Source of the DNA: Ptychodera flava
Lineage: Eukaryota > Hemichordata > Enteropneusta > Ptychoderidae
DNA: 64,000 bases
NCBI RefSeq assembly: GCF_041260155.1
Contig: NC_091930.1
Span: forward strand, 49,025,402-49,089,401
Direction of reading: 5' to 3'
The notes under the pieces are model-generated. The model was not told where the DNA came from, ran no database searches, and saw nothing but the letters and a program-made list of their open reading frames with translations. The position numbers and the translations under genes are program-made. Below are positions 1 through 14,734 of this stretch, one piece after another (position 1 is the first letter of the stretch; every line of letters begins with the position of its first letter).

Positions 1-1443
<1,443 letters not shown>

Positions 1444-1994
1444 CTGCAGATGTCCTTGATGATATTACAGTGCTTGATGCCAAAAGCGGAGCGGTATAAA
1501 TAATAACAATGTACTTCAAGTACAAATAGTTGTCGGTTACTTAAGATTCATGCTTCTAGCAACTTGATGCTATTTTATTTATTGACAATGATACAACAAA
1601 GTTTTGGCTCTTGTTACTGAGAGACCAAAGTTCAGTGCTTTTCTCCCCGAATTTCAAAGTTTTGCCGCTTCTATTGAAAGCAAAATATAATATGTTGTGT
1701 TCTCTGCTTGTTTGACTTTCAAGTTTTCTCCGGTTTGTTTTTTTTAAGTAAATGTTACGATTTGTGATCTACGTGTACTGCTTCAGCGTTTTGTTTTCCG
1801 TGGGCGAGTGAATGAGCTCGAGCGAAGATGATGACCTCATACAATTTACATATGAATAGACGTGTGTTAGCCAAGCCAATCCGAGACCTCATACAGAAAC
1901 GTAATGGCGGCGAATCACTGGGATTTTCTTATGTAATATTAGTGCACTTCGCGATGCATTTTGCTAAATTAGAAGAATATATGTATTAATAACC

Positions 1995-2129
1995 GAACCC
2001 CATGAACTTGCCCATCATTTTGAGGGATACTGAAGTTATTTTTACTCGTGATACGGCATATCTTGCTGTAATTTTCACTCGCTTCGCTCTTCAGTATCCC
2101 TCAAAATGCTGTGCGAGCTCATGGGGTTC
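1995..2129. repeat. Hairpin miniature element
   Basis: Inverted arms of about 41 bases, beginning GAACCCCATGA and ending TCATGGGGTTC, enclose roughly 50 bases. The arms share the block ATTTTGAGGGATACTGAAG and its complement. This is the shape of a small inverted-repeat transposon relic. No target duplication was resolved, so no family is assigned. Confidence 0.6.
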
Positions 2130-3586
2130 TGTCATATTATTTACATAACTCCATAAGGATCGCAGAGCTTACAATAATAATGATTGAGCAACCTGCCACG
2201 ACAGACCACTGAGCTATTCTATTCTCTACCTGCTTTACGGTAGTTCGCTGTCAGTTTCTGTACACGGATGAGATGCTAACACTCAATTGCCGCAGTTACC
2301 AAATATTCCATAACTTAACCATTACATTACCTGTAAGTTATGGTTCAGAATATACGAATAGCATATTGTTTCAATTTTTCGAATGAAAATTAACTATATT
2401 TTGATTTTATGACACCCCTATCACACTGTGGTATAGCCGCTGTTTACAATGTACTGGGCCACGCAGTGACACGGTGAGTATTATAAATTTAGACAAATAG
2501 GCAGCAACTTCAACAGAGCCTGATCACTCTTCAACGTCAAGGAAAGTCGAGGCAACGAGGACCCAAATACGAGGTAATGTTATTTCTTATTACTCTCTGT
2601 GGCTATCGAAACATACACATTGAATTTTTTACGTGATATTTTGCAATGCACCCCAAATTATTATCGTTTTTTGGTCATTGAATTTTAATGTGAATACATG
2701 ATTTTGCGTATATAATTATGAAAATGTAAGTATAATTTTAATGTCCTGTGATACATAGCGATTTGTACAAATTTCCTGCCGTTTACATTATTCTCAAAAG
2801 TTTAATTGATTTTACAAAAATCAATGAAAATGTCAACTTTGACTTCCGTGTAGAGTGTGGAAAATATTCATTTACTTCTCTGACATACATTTTGCATTTT
2901 AGTTGTATGCTCTGCAGCAGCTTTGAACACAACGGCCCTGGACGTCACTGACGAATAAAGTAGTATATTTCAAGTACTCAGTTGATGGTTAATAATTAAT
3001 CGCAGGTTGCATTTCGAAATTCATCGCTATTTTAGACGGGTATTTCCCAGTTAACAAGTGATCACGTACCTCCGAAATGCACAGAATAGCGACAGTAGAA
3101 CCATCATAGATATCGTATCGGGGTTATTGTGCAGCTCGTATTTTAGAAAGAAGTCACACTCAGAATTTACAAGGTTTGAGTTATTTAATCAGTGCACAAG
3201 AATTTGTCATATGTTAGCAATTTCAAATACTGTAAACTACTTTGTATTATTATTTTGGTTGCTGCCAAACGGCCTAAAAATATTTGTCAATAGTTTCTTT
3301 GTCAGTCGACAAATTTTCCTTGTGATAAAATATTTTACAAAGACCATACAATATAAGGAAAATTTAAACTGAAAAATGACATCAAACAGTAAAGCCATTT
3401 ACTGCAGCTTTTGATTATCAACATTGGAGACGGCATTCTTTGATTAGCAATCCCTGTTGATTTAAGTTGAAGACTGCATTAACACTCTGTATCTGTCTTG
3501 TCTTGAGGCAATGGTAACATCTATCTGTGAGTGATATCCACACTCCAATGCAAAAACGTACCTGAAGTTTTTCTTTGTTTGTCTGG
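2130..3586. other. Intergenic sequence with a possible untranslated exon
   Basis: No protein-coding exon is recognised. A TATAAATT at about 2483 lies upstream of a less AT-rich stretch that ends in ACGAG followed by a donor-like GTAATG at about 2574. This could be a first untranslated exon on the plus strand, but nothing downstream supports it. A 104-codon open frame at 3058-3372 is AT-rich with no recognisable features and is not taken as a gene. Confidence 0.2.
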
Positions 3587-6500
3587 TAGTCCGTGGGCTA
3601 GAGGGGGTCTACGTGCACCCCCCCACAGGATAACAAAGCTGTATTTTTCAGAACCCTTGGGATCCCTAGAATACGAAATGGAATTTTAACAGAAAAAATA
3701 TAGGGACGCAATAGCTGTTATGGTCATGTTTTGAAGGGTACCTCAAAATCACGATTTTCCAAGCCAAATGCATTTTCGTCAAATCTGTCTTCTTGTAAGT
3801 CATGTGCTGAGCTCATTTTGTAACATAACCTCACTTGTTTGGTATCATTAGAAAGGGAATTTATTCGTCTTGAAGATTACATATTGCATGATGCAATATC
3901 TTCTGCAGTTTTTGTCAAATATAACCAAAACTTACCCCTTACCCCAAAATTTAACATTACAAATTACAGAAAATCTCAAATTCTACCAATGTTTTAGCTA
4001 GGCATAATAAAAAATGCAATGCTTTGTCTGAAATCTGTTTTATTTGATACATGGACATGTCAGAAATATGAAATAGACTTTTTAACAGAAAAAAATATTG
4101 GGAATCTACAGCTGTAACAGTCATATATTGAAGGGTACCGCAAAATCACAGTGTTGCAGATTTGCATGCATTTTTGTTTAAAACTATCTTACTATAAGTT
4201 ATCTGCTGAGCTTGTTATTGAATATAACCTGGCTTGTTAGGTATCATTAGAAAGATAATTTACTAATCTTTAAAATGACATATTGTAATATGCAATATCT
4301 TCTATAGTTTTCATGATATGTAACCCAAACTTACCCCATACCCCAAAGTTTACATTGAAAATTTCAGTCATAGCTAAAACTAAATTCTACCATTTTTTTA
4401 GCTTGACACAAAAAATCTGGCCGTTTTTGCTATTAAATCTATTTTATTTGGTACAAGGACATGTCAGAATTATGAAATAGACTTTTAACATAAAAAATAT
4501 TTGGAATCACCATCTGTAACAGTCATATTTTGAAGGGTACCGCAAAATCATAGTGTAGCAGATTTGTATGCATTTTTGTTAAATTTGTCTTCTTATAAGT
4601 TATCTGCTGAGCTTGTTGTTGAATATAATGTGGCTTGTTAGGTATCATTAGAAAGATAATTCACTAATCTTTAGAATGACATATTGTAACATGCAATATC
4701 TTCTATAGTTTTCATGATATATAACCTAAACTTACCCCTTACCCCAAAGTTTACATTGAAAATTTCAGTCATAGCTAAAACCAAATTCTACCAATTTTTA
4801 GCTTGACACAAAAAATCTGGCCGTTTTTGCTATTAAATCTATTTTATTTGGTACAGGGACATGTCAGAATTATGAAATAGACTTTTAACAGAAAAAATAT
4901 TGGGAATCTACATCTGTAACAGTCATATTTTGAAGGGTACCGCAAAATCATAGTGTAGCAGATTTGTATGCATTTTGTTAAATTTGTCTTCTTATAAGTT
5001 ATCTGCTGAGCTTGTTTCTGAATATAACCTAGCTTGTTAGGTATCGTTAGAAAGATAATTCACTAATCTTTAGAATGACATATTGTAACATGCAATATCT
5101 TCTATAGTTTTCATGAAATATGACCAAAACTTACCCCATACCCCAAAATTTACATTGAAAATTGCAGTCATAGCTAAAATCAAATTCTACCATTTTCTTT
5201 ACCTAGACATATAAATTCCGGCATTTATTTGTATGAAATCTATTTCATTCGGTAATGGGTCATGTCAAAAATATAAAATAGACTTTTAACAGAAAAAAGA
5301 TTGGAATTCTGTAGTTGTAACAGTCAGATTTTGAAGGGTACAGCAAAATCTCAGTATTCCTGACTTGCGTGCATTTTTGTTGAATCTATCGTCTTTTAAG
5401 TCATCTGCTGAGCTTCTTATAGAATATAATGTAAGTTGTTAGGTATCATTAGTAAGATTATTTACTATTCTTTAAAATGACATATTGTAACATGCAATAT
5501 CTTGTACAGATTTTTATGAAATATGACCAAAACTTACCCCATACCCCAAAATTTACATCGAAAACTACTGTCATAGCTAATGTCAAATTCAAGCAATTTT
5601 TTACGCAGACATAAAAAATTAGACAATTTTTTTGTATGAAATCTGTTTTATTGTGTACTTGGCCATATCAGAAATATGAAATGAACTTTTAACAGAAAAA
5701 ATATTGGATTCTTATAGCTGTAAGAGCTGTATTTTGAAGGGTACAGCAAAATTCGCATGCGTTTTTGTTAAATCTGTCACCTTATAAGTCGTCTAATGAG
5801 CTTGTTATTGATTATAACCGGGTTTGTTTAGTATCATTGAAAAGGTAATTAAATAGTCTTTACAATGACATATTGTAACAGGCAATATCTTGTATAGTTT
5901 TCATGGAATATGACCAATACGTACCCCATACCCCAAGGTTTATATTGAAAGTACTGTCATAGATAACGTGATCAAATTCCGTGAATTTTTAGCTAGACAT
6001 GATAAAAATAGCTCTCTTTCGGTATTAAATCTGTTGTATATGGTACTGGGTCATGTCCGAAATGTGAAATAGACTTTTAACAGAAAAAATATTTGGACTG
6101 TATAGTTGTAACAGTCATATTGTGAAGGGAAATGCAAAATCGCAGTACCGCAAATTGGCACCTTTTTGTTAAATTCTTCGTCTTGTAAGTCATCTGCTGA
6201 ACTTATTTTGTGACACAACCTGGCTTGTGAGGTATCATTAGTAGGGAAATTTATTCTTCTTTAAGATGACATATTGTAATATACAATGTCATTCATAGTT
6301 GACCTGGAATATGGTCAAACTTTACCCCATACCCAAAAGTTCAAATCGCAGATTACAGCTTATCTTAAATTCTACCATTTTTTTGCTGCACATAATACAA
6401 AAGGCAATTCTTGTTTAAAATCTGATTTATTTGTTACAAAAGTATGTGTTTCGGCAAATTTGCCCTGATACCTGGGTACCCTTCCAAATATGAGCCAAAA

Positions 6501-9500
6501 GGCTACAAAATCATATTATGTTCCTGTTAAAAATTAATTTCATATTTGTAACATACTTTTTAACAAAAACACATATTTCATAGATTGCATGCAAGCATTG
6601 CCTTTGGTATATAAAGTTAATAAATGTAAAAAATGGTAGAGTTTCAGATTTGCAGTAATTTGCTGTGTAAACCTTGGGTATGGGGTAAGCTTTGGTCTTA
6701 TTTCATGAAACCTAAACAAGACATTGCATATTACAATAAATCATTTTAAAGACTAGTAAATTACCTTTCTATTGATACCTATAAAGCCAGGTTATGTCAA
6801 AAATAAAGCTCAGCAGATGACTTTTAAGAAGACAGATTTTACAAAAAAGCAAGCGAGTTGGCAATAGTGTGATTTTGCGAGACCCTTCAAAATATGACTG
6901 TTACAGCTGTAGAGTCCCAATATTTTTTCTGTTAAAAGTCTATTTCATAATTCTGACATATCTCTGTACAAAATAAAACAGATTTAATAGCAAAAACGGC
7001 CAGATTATATATGTCTAGGTAAAAAAAATGGTAGAATTAAGTTTTAGCTATGACTGAAATTTTCAATGTAAACTTTGGGGTATGGGGTAAGTTTTGGTTA
7101 CATATCATGAAAACTATAGAAGATATTGCATGTTACAATATGTCATTCTAAAGATTAGTAAATTATCTTTCTAATGATACCTAACAAGCCAGATTATATT
7201 CAACAACAAGCTCAGCAGATAACTTATAAGAAGACAAATTTAACAAAAATGCATGCAAATCTGCTACACTATGATTTTGCGGTATCCTTCAAAATATGAC
7301 TGTTACAGCTGTAGATTCCTAATAATTTTTCTGTTAAAAGTCTATTTCATAATTCTGACATGTCTCTGTACCAAATAAAATAGATGTAATAGCAAAAACG
7401 GCCAGATTTTTTGTGTCAAGCTAAAAAATGGTAGAATTTGGTTTTAGCTATGACTGAAATTTTCAATGTAAACTTTGGGGTATGGGGTAAGTTTTGGTTA
7501 CATATCATGAAAACTATAGAAGATATTGCATGTTACAATATGTCATTCTAAAGATTAGTAAATTATCTTTCTAATGATACCTAACAAGCCAGATTATATT
7601 CAACAACAAGCTCAGCAGATAACTTATAACAAGACAAATTTAACAAAAATGCATGCAAATCTGCTACACTATGATTTTGCGGTACCCTTCAAAATATGAC
7701 TGTTACAGCTGTAGATTCCTAATATTTTTTCTGTTAAAAGTCTATTTCATAATTCTGACATGTCTCTATAGCAAATAAAATACTCTATACCAAATAAAAT
7801 AGATTTAATAGCAAAAACGGCCAGATTTTATATGTCTAGGTAAAAAAATTGTAGAATTTAGTTTAGCTATGACTGAAATTTTCAATGTAAACTTTGGGGT
7901 ATGGGGTAAGTTTGGGTTACATATCATGAAAACTATAGAAGATATTGCATGTTACAATATATCATTCTAAAGACTAGTGAATTATCTTTCTAATGATACC
8001 TAACAAGCCAGATTATATTCAACAACAAGCTCAGCAGATAACTTATAACAAGACAAATTTAACAAAAATGCATGCAAATCTGCTACACTATGATTTTGCG
8101 GTACCCTTCAAAATATGACTGTTACAGCTGTAGATTCCTAATAATTTTTCTGTTAAAAGTCTATTTCATAATTCTGACATGTCCCTGTACCAAATAAAAT
8201 AGATGTAATAGCAAAAACGGCCAGATTTTTTGTGTCAAGCTAAAAAATGGTAGAATTTGGTTTTAGCTATGACTGAAATTTTCAATGTAAACTTTGGGGT
8301 ATGGGGTAAGTTTGGGTTAGATATCATGAAAACTATAGAAGATATTGCATGTTACAATATGTCATTCTAAAGATTAGTAAATTATCTTTCTAATGATACC
8401 TAACAAGCCAGGTTATATTCAACAACAAGCTCAGCAGATAACTTATAACAAGACAAATTTAACAAAAATGCATGCAAATCTGCTACACTATGATTTTGCG
8501 GTACCCTTCAAAATATGACTGTTACAGCTGTAGATTCCTAATATTTTTTCTGTTAAAAGTCTATTTCATAATTCTGACATGTCTCTATAGCAAATAAAAT
8601 ACTCTATACCAAATAAAATAGATTTAATAGCAAAAACGGCCAGATTTTATATGTCTAGGTAAAAAAATGGTAGAATTTGGTTTTAGTTATGACTGAAATT
8701 TTCAATGTAAACTTTGGGGTATGGGGTAAGTTTTGGTTACATATCATGAAAACTATAGAAGATATTGCATGTTACAATATATCATTCTAAAGATTAGTAA
8801 ATTATCTTTCTAATGATACCCAACAAGCTAGGTTATGTTCAATAACAAGCTCAGCAGATAACTTATAAGAAGACAAATTAACAAAAATGCATGCAAATCT
8901 GCTACACTATGATTTTGCGGTACCCTTCAAAATATGACTGTTACATATGTTGATTCCAAATATTTTTCTGTTAAAAGTCTATTTCATAATTCTAACATGT
9001 CCCTGTACCAAATAAAATAGATTTAATAGCAAAAACGGCCAGATTTTTTGTGTCAAGCTAAAAAAATGGTAGAATTTGGTTTTAGCTATGACTGAAATTT
9101 TCAATGTAAACTTTGGGGTATGGGGTAAGTTTGGGTTACATATCATGAAAACTATAGAAGATATTGCATGTTACAATATGTCATTCTAAAGATTGGTAAA
9201 TTATCTTTCTAATGATACCTAACAAGCCAGGTTATATTCAACAACAAGCTCAGCAGATAACTTATAGGAAGACAGTTTTAACAAAAATGCATGCAAATCT
9301 GCAACACTATGATTTTGCGGTACCCTTCAAAATATGACTGTTACAGCTGTAGATTCCCAATATTTTTTCTGTTAAAAGTCTATTTCATAATTCTGACATG
9401 TCCCTGTATCAAATAAAAACAGATGTCAGACAAGCATTGCATTTTTTATTATGCCTAGCTAAAAAATGGTAGAATTTGAGATTTTCTGTAATTTGTAATG

Positions 9501-9872
9501 TTAAATTTTGGTGTAAGGGGTAAGTTTTGGATATATTGACAAAAACTGTAGCAGATATTGCATAATGCAATATGTCATCTTAAGGAGGAATAAATTCCCT
9601 TTCTAATGATACCAAACAAGTGAGGTTATGTTAAAAAATGAGCTCAGCACATGACTTACAAGAAGACAGATTTGACGAAAATGCATTTGGCTTGGAAAAT
9701 CGTGATTTTGCGGTACCCTTCAAAACATGACCATAACAGCTATTGCGTCCCTATATTTTTTCTGTTAAAATTCCATTTCGTATTCTAGGGATCCCAAGGG
9801 TTCTGAAAAATACAGCTTTGTTATCCTGTGGGGGGGGGGGTTGCACTCAGACCCCCTCTAGCCCACGGACTA
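3587..9872. mobile_element. Fold-back type DNA element with tandem-repeat arms
   Basis: The ends are inverted copies: TAGTCCGTGGGCTAGAGG opens the element at 3587 and its complement closes it at 9872. The outer 400 or so bases on each side match in inverse orientation. Inside, a unit of about 400 bases is repeated head to tail about seven times on the left (marked by GAAGGGTACC near 3735, 4133, 4532, 4933, 5334, 5739 and 6126) and about nine times in the opposite orientation on the right. The axis lies near 6480. Very long inverted repeats built of tandem units are the hallmark of fold-back elements such as Galileo and FB, but no transposase frame is visible, so this copy is non-autonomous and the superfamily is uncertain. 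Outermost units are more diverged from the inner ones. The flanking target duplication is unclear; GTCTG occurs just outside both ends. Confidence 0.85.
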
Positions 9873-12800
9873 TGGTGTCTGACGCAGTAAAAATGATACT
9901 TCTGCCGTGTAATACAAGACACGTGCATGCTGTGCTGACAGAATACCAGTACATTAAAGGCAAATCCGCCGATCTCATTTAATGAGACCTGAAAACAGCA
10001 ATGCTATATTCGAAGAGTCTCGTACACTAGGAACATTCGCGAGCTTTTACTTGAAGTTCATATTAACCATTTAGCGAAGGCATTTGGCATATTATGTTTT
10101 CTTAGCCTTGGAACAACAACGTATAGTACTGATGTAAAAAAGCAATTAACAACACGACATCATTAAACATTATTCAACGGCCAAGTTTAAATTGTCATTT
10201 TCAATGTTTACCTTTGTCATGTCCTACAGCATACAGAGATAGGCGAAATGGAAGCGGTATCTGAGTATCCAATGATTTTTGTAAGTGCAAACTTTCAATG
10301 AAGTAAAGATTATATCGATCAATCTGACTTCAAACTTCAAACTTCACTTCTGTTAACGAAAATGATGGCATTCGGTGAATGAAATTATTGTAAGCAGACG
10401 AAATATGCTAATGAAACACAACTCCTCAAGCAATCCTCAAACTTTACCTGTTATTTAATAAGAAATCGTCAAAGTTGTACATCAGATAAAGTCAACATAT
10501 TCTATGTTATTTATTGCGTCATTCAAACTCTAGGAAATGCATTTCACTTTATTCAATCTGCTCTCAAAATATTATATGGTTTGCAGAACAATGGATTTTG
10601 GTATTATCCTACTCTAACGTCCCCATATGCAATGCGAAGATTGAGATGGAGGGAACCAGGCTTACATTTCCTGCACCGATTCAGTACGTATCTGTTTATG
10701 TTACCATCTTTTTCTGGAAATACCATTATCATCATAATTGAAACACAGAAAGTGTTTTGCATAAAATCAAAGTAATATTGGTATCAGCATATGGGAATAT
10801 CAAAATCAAGATCGTTGGCTATTTTAAATATTGCAAATTTCACCAACATTTTATGTAGTGAAAGTACTGTCATTTCTATGTCAACTTCTTATAGGAAGGA
10901 GTTCACGTTATCACTGTCACATTATCTTTTGTTTTCCACTCACAACTTCGTGTCGATACAAAACCCTCGTGTGTAGGGCAGTTAAAATGAGGCAGATACT
11001 GTTATAACAAACGTAGACTGGTGATATCAGCCACACGATGTAACACATATTTTTTGTATAATCTTTTTTAATAGAGTACCACAACTTTCAACGTGTATAT
11101 GCCGGTAGAGTGCCGTACGAAGAAGAACTACGTTTGCGTCGTCATGCAAGAAGGAATGCGGGAAATATTCAACATTTCCCCGATGCAAAGAATGTTGCAT
11201 CTTGAAAACTTAATTAGCCGTGATAATTTAACTGGTATAGAAAATTTATAATCTGAGATAGTAACAAAATAAAACAAAAAATCAAGAAAAAATATGTGTT
11301 TCCATTGTAACGAGAGCACCGCTATAGCCCGTCGTATAAGCACACTTGACTAAACCCAGTTAACAAACGGATCACCTACGCAGTACGTGATCGGCATCAC
11401 ATATTGAATCACACATCCAGTATTATTACACATACATAATTCATGTCCTGTCGATATCTCGCGACAACATTGTTCATATCATAGTATGCAAATTTTGGCA
11501 ATTTGTGAAACTGGAAAAAAATCCATACATTGTGCTATCTGTCTGATGAATTTCAAATGTACGTCCTTGAATGGAATAGTCTATAGTTGAACTCAACCCG
11601 CGGTTTCTCTTGACAAAAATTCAACGAGTTGACTTACTACAACAAAGGCTGCTGGTTGATTTGAGCGTTCAAAGAGACAATGGCTTCAATGCGCTACGTT
11701 CGAGTGACCTGTGACAAGACCAAGGAGACTGTCTTCAAAGACTTAACCTACCTATGCGTCAGAAAATATTCCTGTGGTTTTAGCCTTGTTTGCCAACTAA
11801 TATATAGGCTGCCGTTTCAAAATATGATGAATACGTGCACTCATACTGTAACAAGCGCTGTGATTGAACATATAAAATTTTACCTTCTTTGTCTATACAC
11901 TGAAAATTCAAAACCTTGAACACAGAAAAGAATTCAGTCAGAAATTATACGGCTGTATGTCATGTCTTGCATATGTGCGTCAATAAGGATCTGTAATTCA
12001 AGTAAGCAAGCCAACCGATTTCGTTGAGGATAGTTAAAGTGTTTATAAGTGTAGCATTCTATGATTGTATCACCATTTTTGTCCTCTATGTCAGCATCAA
12101 GGTTTGACCTACTTTTACAAAATTTGTTAAAAGGCCTGGTCAACCTAGTGTTTACACATTTTGTGTGTAAAGTTATCGTTGTTGGAAATTGATTTGTAAC
12201 TCCCACTTCAATAAAGGGAATGTGAATTTGTAGAAGTTATTTCAGTTATTTAGAACTTTTAAAGATTTAAATATATCCAAAGGGAGAATCGAAATGGCTT
12301 TAGTTCGAGGGGTTACAGGAATATCAACTGCTGCTGTTTTGTATCCAATAATCAGAAATCACCAACTATCTATTATTTTGAAATTTGAGTTTGTATTGTA
12401 AATTGCATTTCTGAGTAGTATTCTTGGCATACCAAATATCCAGTAACAAGATCTATTGCCCCGCTTGTTCGTAGGATAAGCATCAATTAAGACCAGTGTT
12501 ACATCATGACATAATCATGATGTAACTCTGTTTATTAATTATGATAAGGTGACATCGACAGAGTAAAGAAAATATGCAAAACAGATTGAAGGCAGATACC
12601 TATGACATCGTTTTGAATTAAAGATTAAACATATTTACTCAAGTACAGGAATAGAAAGTAGATATCTTAGTACAACTGATGTCAATACATATAACGATTT
12701 GAATTTTGTGTTGCGCCGTTGTCAATATTTTAGCCTAGCTTGCGGATCATTCAAATCCACTTTTGTTTAACTAAAAAAGAGAGAGTTTGCTTGACAAATA

Positions 12801-14396
12801 TTTTCTCTGTTATTTTTCAATTTTAGTTATAATAATCTTGGAAATCAGACATTTTGAACCTTTTTTCGTCTTTAGATTTCATTCTCTTGTTAGATTTTAT
12901 GTAGCTTTCTGCATGTATGACGCCTATAGATCAGCTGACAGAACTCGAAATAAATAACCAGAGATTCAAAATTTCTGTTGGACTCCTGTGTCTTTGATAA
13001 ATCATCATTGACCTTACGAGGAATTAATTGGAATTGCAATTTTGGACTTGAATTTTAAACTGAAATGGTGGAGACTATTTTTATGCCAATTTTGAACCAA
13101 TGACCTAGAAAGTATTTCATACGTGTTACCAAAATGTTACCGACATGATACGGAAAACGACAAGTATTAAAATAACTATTTAAATTGACGAACAAACTTT
13201 TCGGAGTGGTGGCAGGGGGATGATATCGCGAGTGATTACGAATTTAAATTTGGAGACGCCAGTGTTCGGAGTAACAATCCGTCGATTGTTTCGTGTTAAC
13301 TGGAATAATAACGTACAGCATATTGCAGCTGTGCTACTTCAGTTTTGCTTGTTCAAGTTGCCCAAACAAAATGCTTACTTGCCTTTTGCAGAGATGTCCC
13401 TGAAAGCTAAATTGAAGTACAAACATGACAAATGAGCATCGTGCATAATATTAAGGCGCGCATAAAAATGATTTGATGATGCCGCAAACATCAAAGAGTA
13501 CCATGAGAAATACGAGAAAATCTTTAACATATTCGAGGGCATAGGAGCCGTGCTGAACGAGATTGCTCCTGGGTGCCTCTAATTTAACCCTAGCTTATCA
13601 ACAGCTACACCATTCGTCTTAATCAGGGATCGGCACCAATAATTTCTCCCGAGACAACTGGCAACAGTTCTGATTACAGGGGTAATCATTAGAAGGACAA
13701 TTTCAAGAGATATTATGTCGAGAATCAGAATACTCCAGTACACACCAAGTGACAAAGGAGAGTCTAACTTTTTGAAATTCTGTGCCCTGTTGAATAAATA
13801 TAAGCCATATGCATCGATAGCAGTTTCTTGCTTGGATGCTATAATGAGAGGTACTTATCTTATGAGGAAAAGCAAAAAACATCAGCAAACCACTCAGGAA
13901 CTTTGGGAGGACCATATATCTGATTCTGCACACATTTTGTTGTTGAAAGTTCACATATTCATGTAGGGGGACTGTTTGGTATGGAGAAAGTTCATCCAAT
14001 TGTTGCATATGAAGTACTGAAACAAATTAAAGAGATACATATTGTAAAAGTGTGAGTCAAACAAATATGTATCAACTGCTAAAATTAAGGCACCTTCTAT
14101 CTCCAAACTACCCACAAAGTGCTTGTGATCTATAAACATTGATATGTGTAAATTTGCCATTATCAACCTTTCGCAGATGGAATGTTCCATTGCCATCCTT
14201 AAAGGAAGTGATTGATATGTACTTTATTCATTCTGATTTCGATTTCCGAATAAATCGTTTCAGAAACGATTCCTTGAATAGCTATTTCATATTTTTGTTT
14301 GCAAAACTTAAAGTATCATGACCTGGCCTCTAATATACTATAATGACCAAGAAAAACGTATCATCACTACAAAAATTTACATTTTACATACAAACG
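9873..14396. other. Intergenic sequence, little of note
   Basis: Several open frames of 60 to 100 codons occur but none shows a recognisable domain or paired splice signals. One weak candidate is at 11680, where ATG in a good context (ACAATGG) opens about 20 codons of unusually GC-balanced sequence. It might be a 5' exon of the membrane-protein gene that begins being recognisable at 17708, but no clear donor was found. A short palindrome built on GTTACATCATGA lies at about 12498-12527. Confidence 0.35.
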
Positions 14397-14734
14397 AAAT
14401 TGAAGAATGCGCTTAGGAGCCAGAATTTCGGGCTCTCAAAGTTTTAGAATTCTTTCCTTCTCTACAAGTTATGGGACTCATTTTAAAGATCTTGGAGTAA
14501 GGAAAATGTTTCCCTGTCTTATATTTTCGAAAACTGAAACTTTCATTTTCTCCACGGCAATTTTGAATTTCCGATATTGTAAATGTTAGGATCTTTGTTT
14601 ATCTGACATTAAAGTTTAGCCGGAGACCCTCGATTTTTTATTCTTGATTTGGTAAGAGAATGTTTGATCATTTCATTTAGGAAAGTTTGGGTAAAAAATG
14701 AAACCTTTCTCTTTTGAGACGCATACTACTACCC
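14397..14734. repeat. Miniature TTAA-family repeat, diverged copy
   Basis: About 340 bases match the pair of repeats at 41014-41374 and 41577-42022. Shared blocks include the stretch around TGGGACTCATTTTAAAG, the run resembling TTTTCTCCACGGCAATTTTG, and a right end reading TTTTGAGACGCATACTACTACCC. The right end is followed by TTAG rather than TTAA. The left end is not resolved, so the start is approximate. Confidence 0.55.

Noticed and set aside
3058-3372. 104-codon open frame
   Set aside because: AT-rich composition, no domain, no splice signals and no homologous partner in the duplicated half.
6286-9982. Short frames in and at the edge of the fold-back arrays
   Set aside because: They fall within non-coding repeat units or run across the terminal inverted repeat; the reading is not conserved between units.
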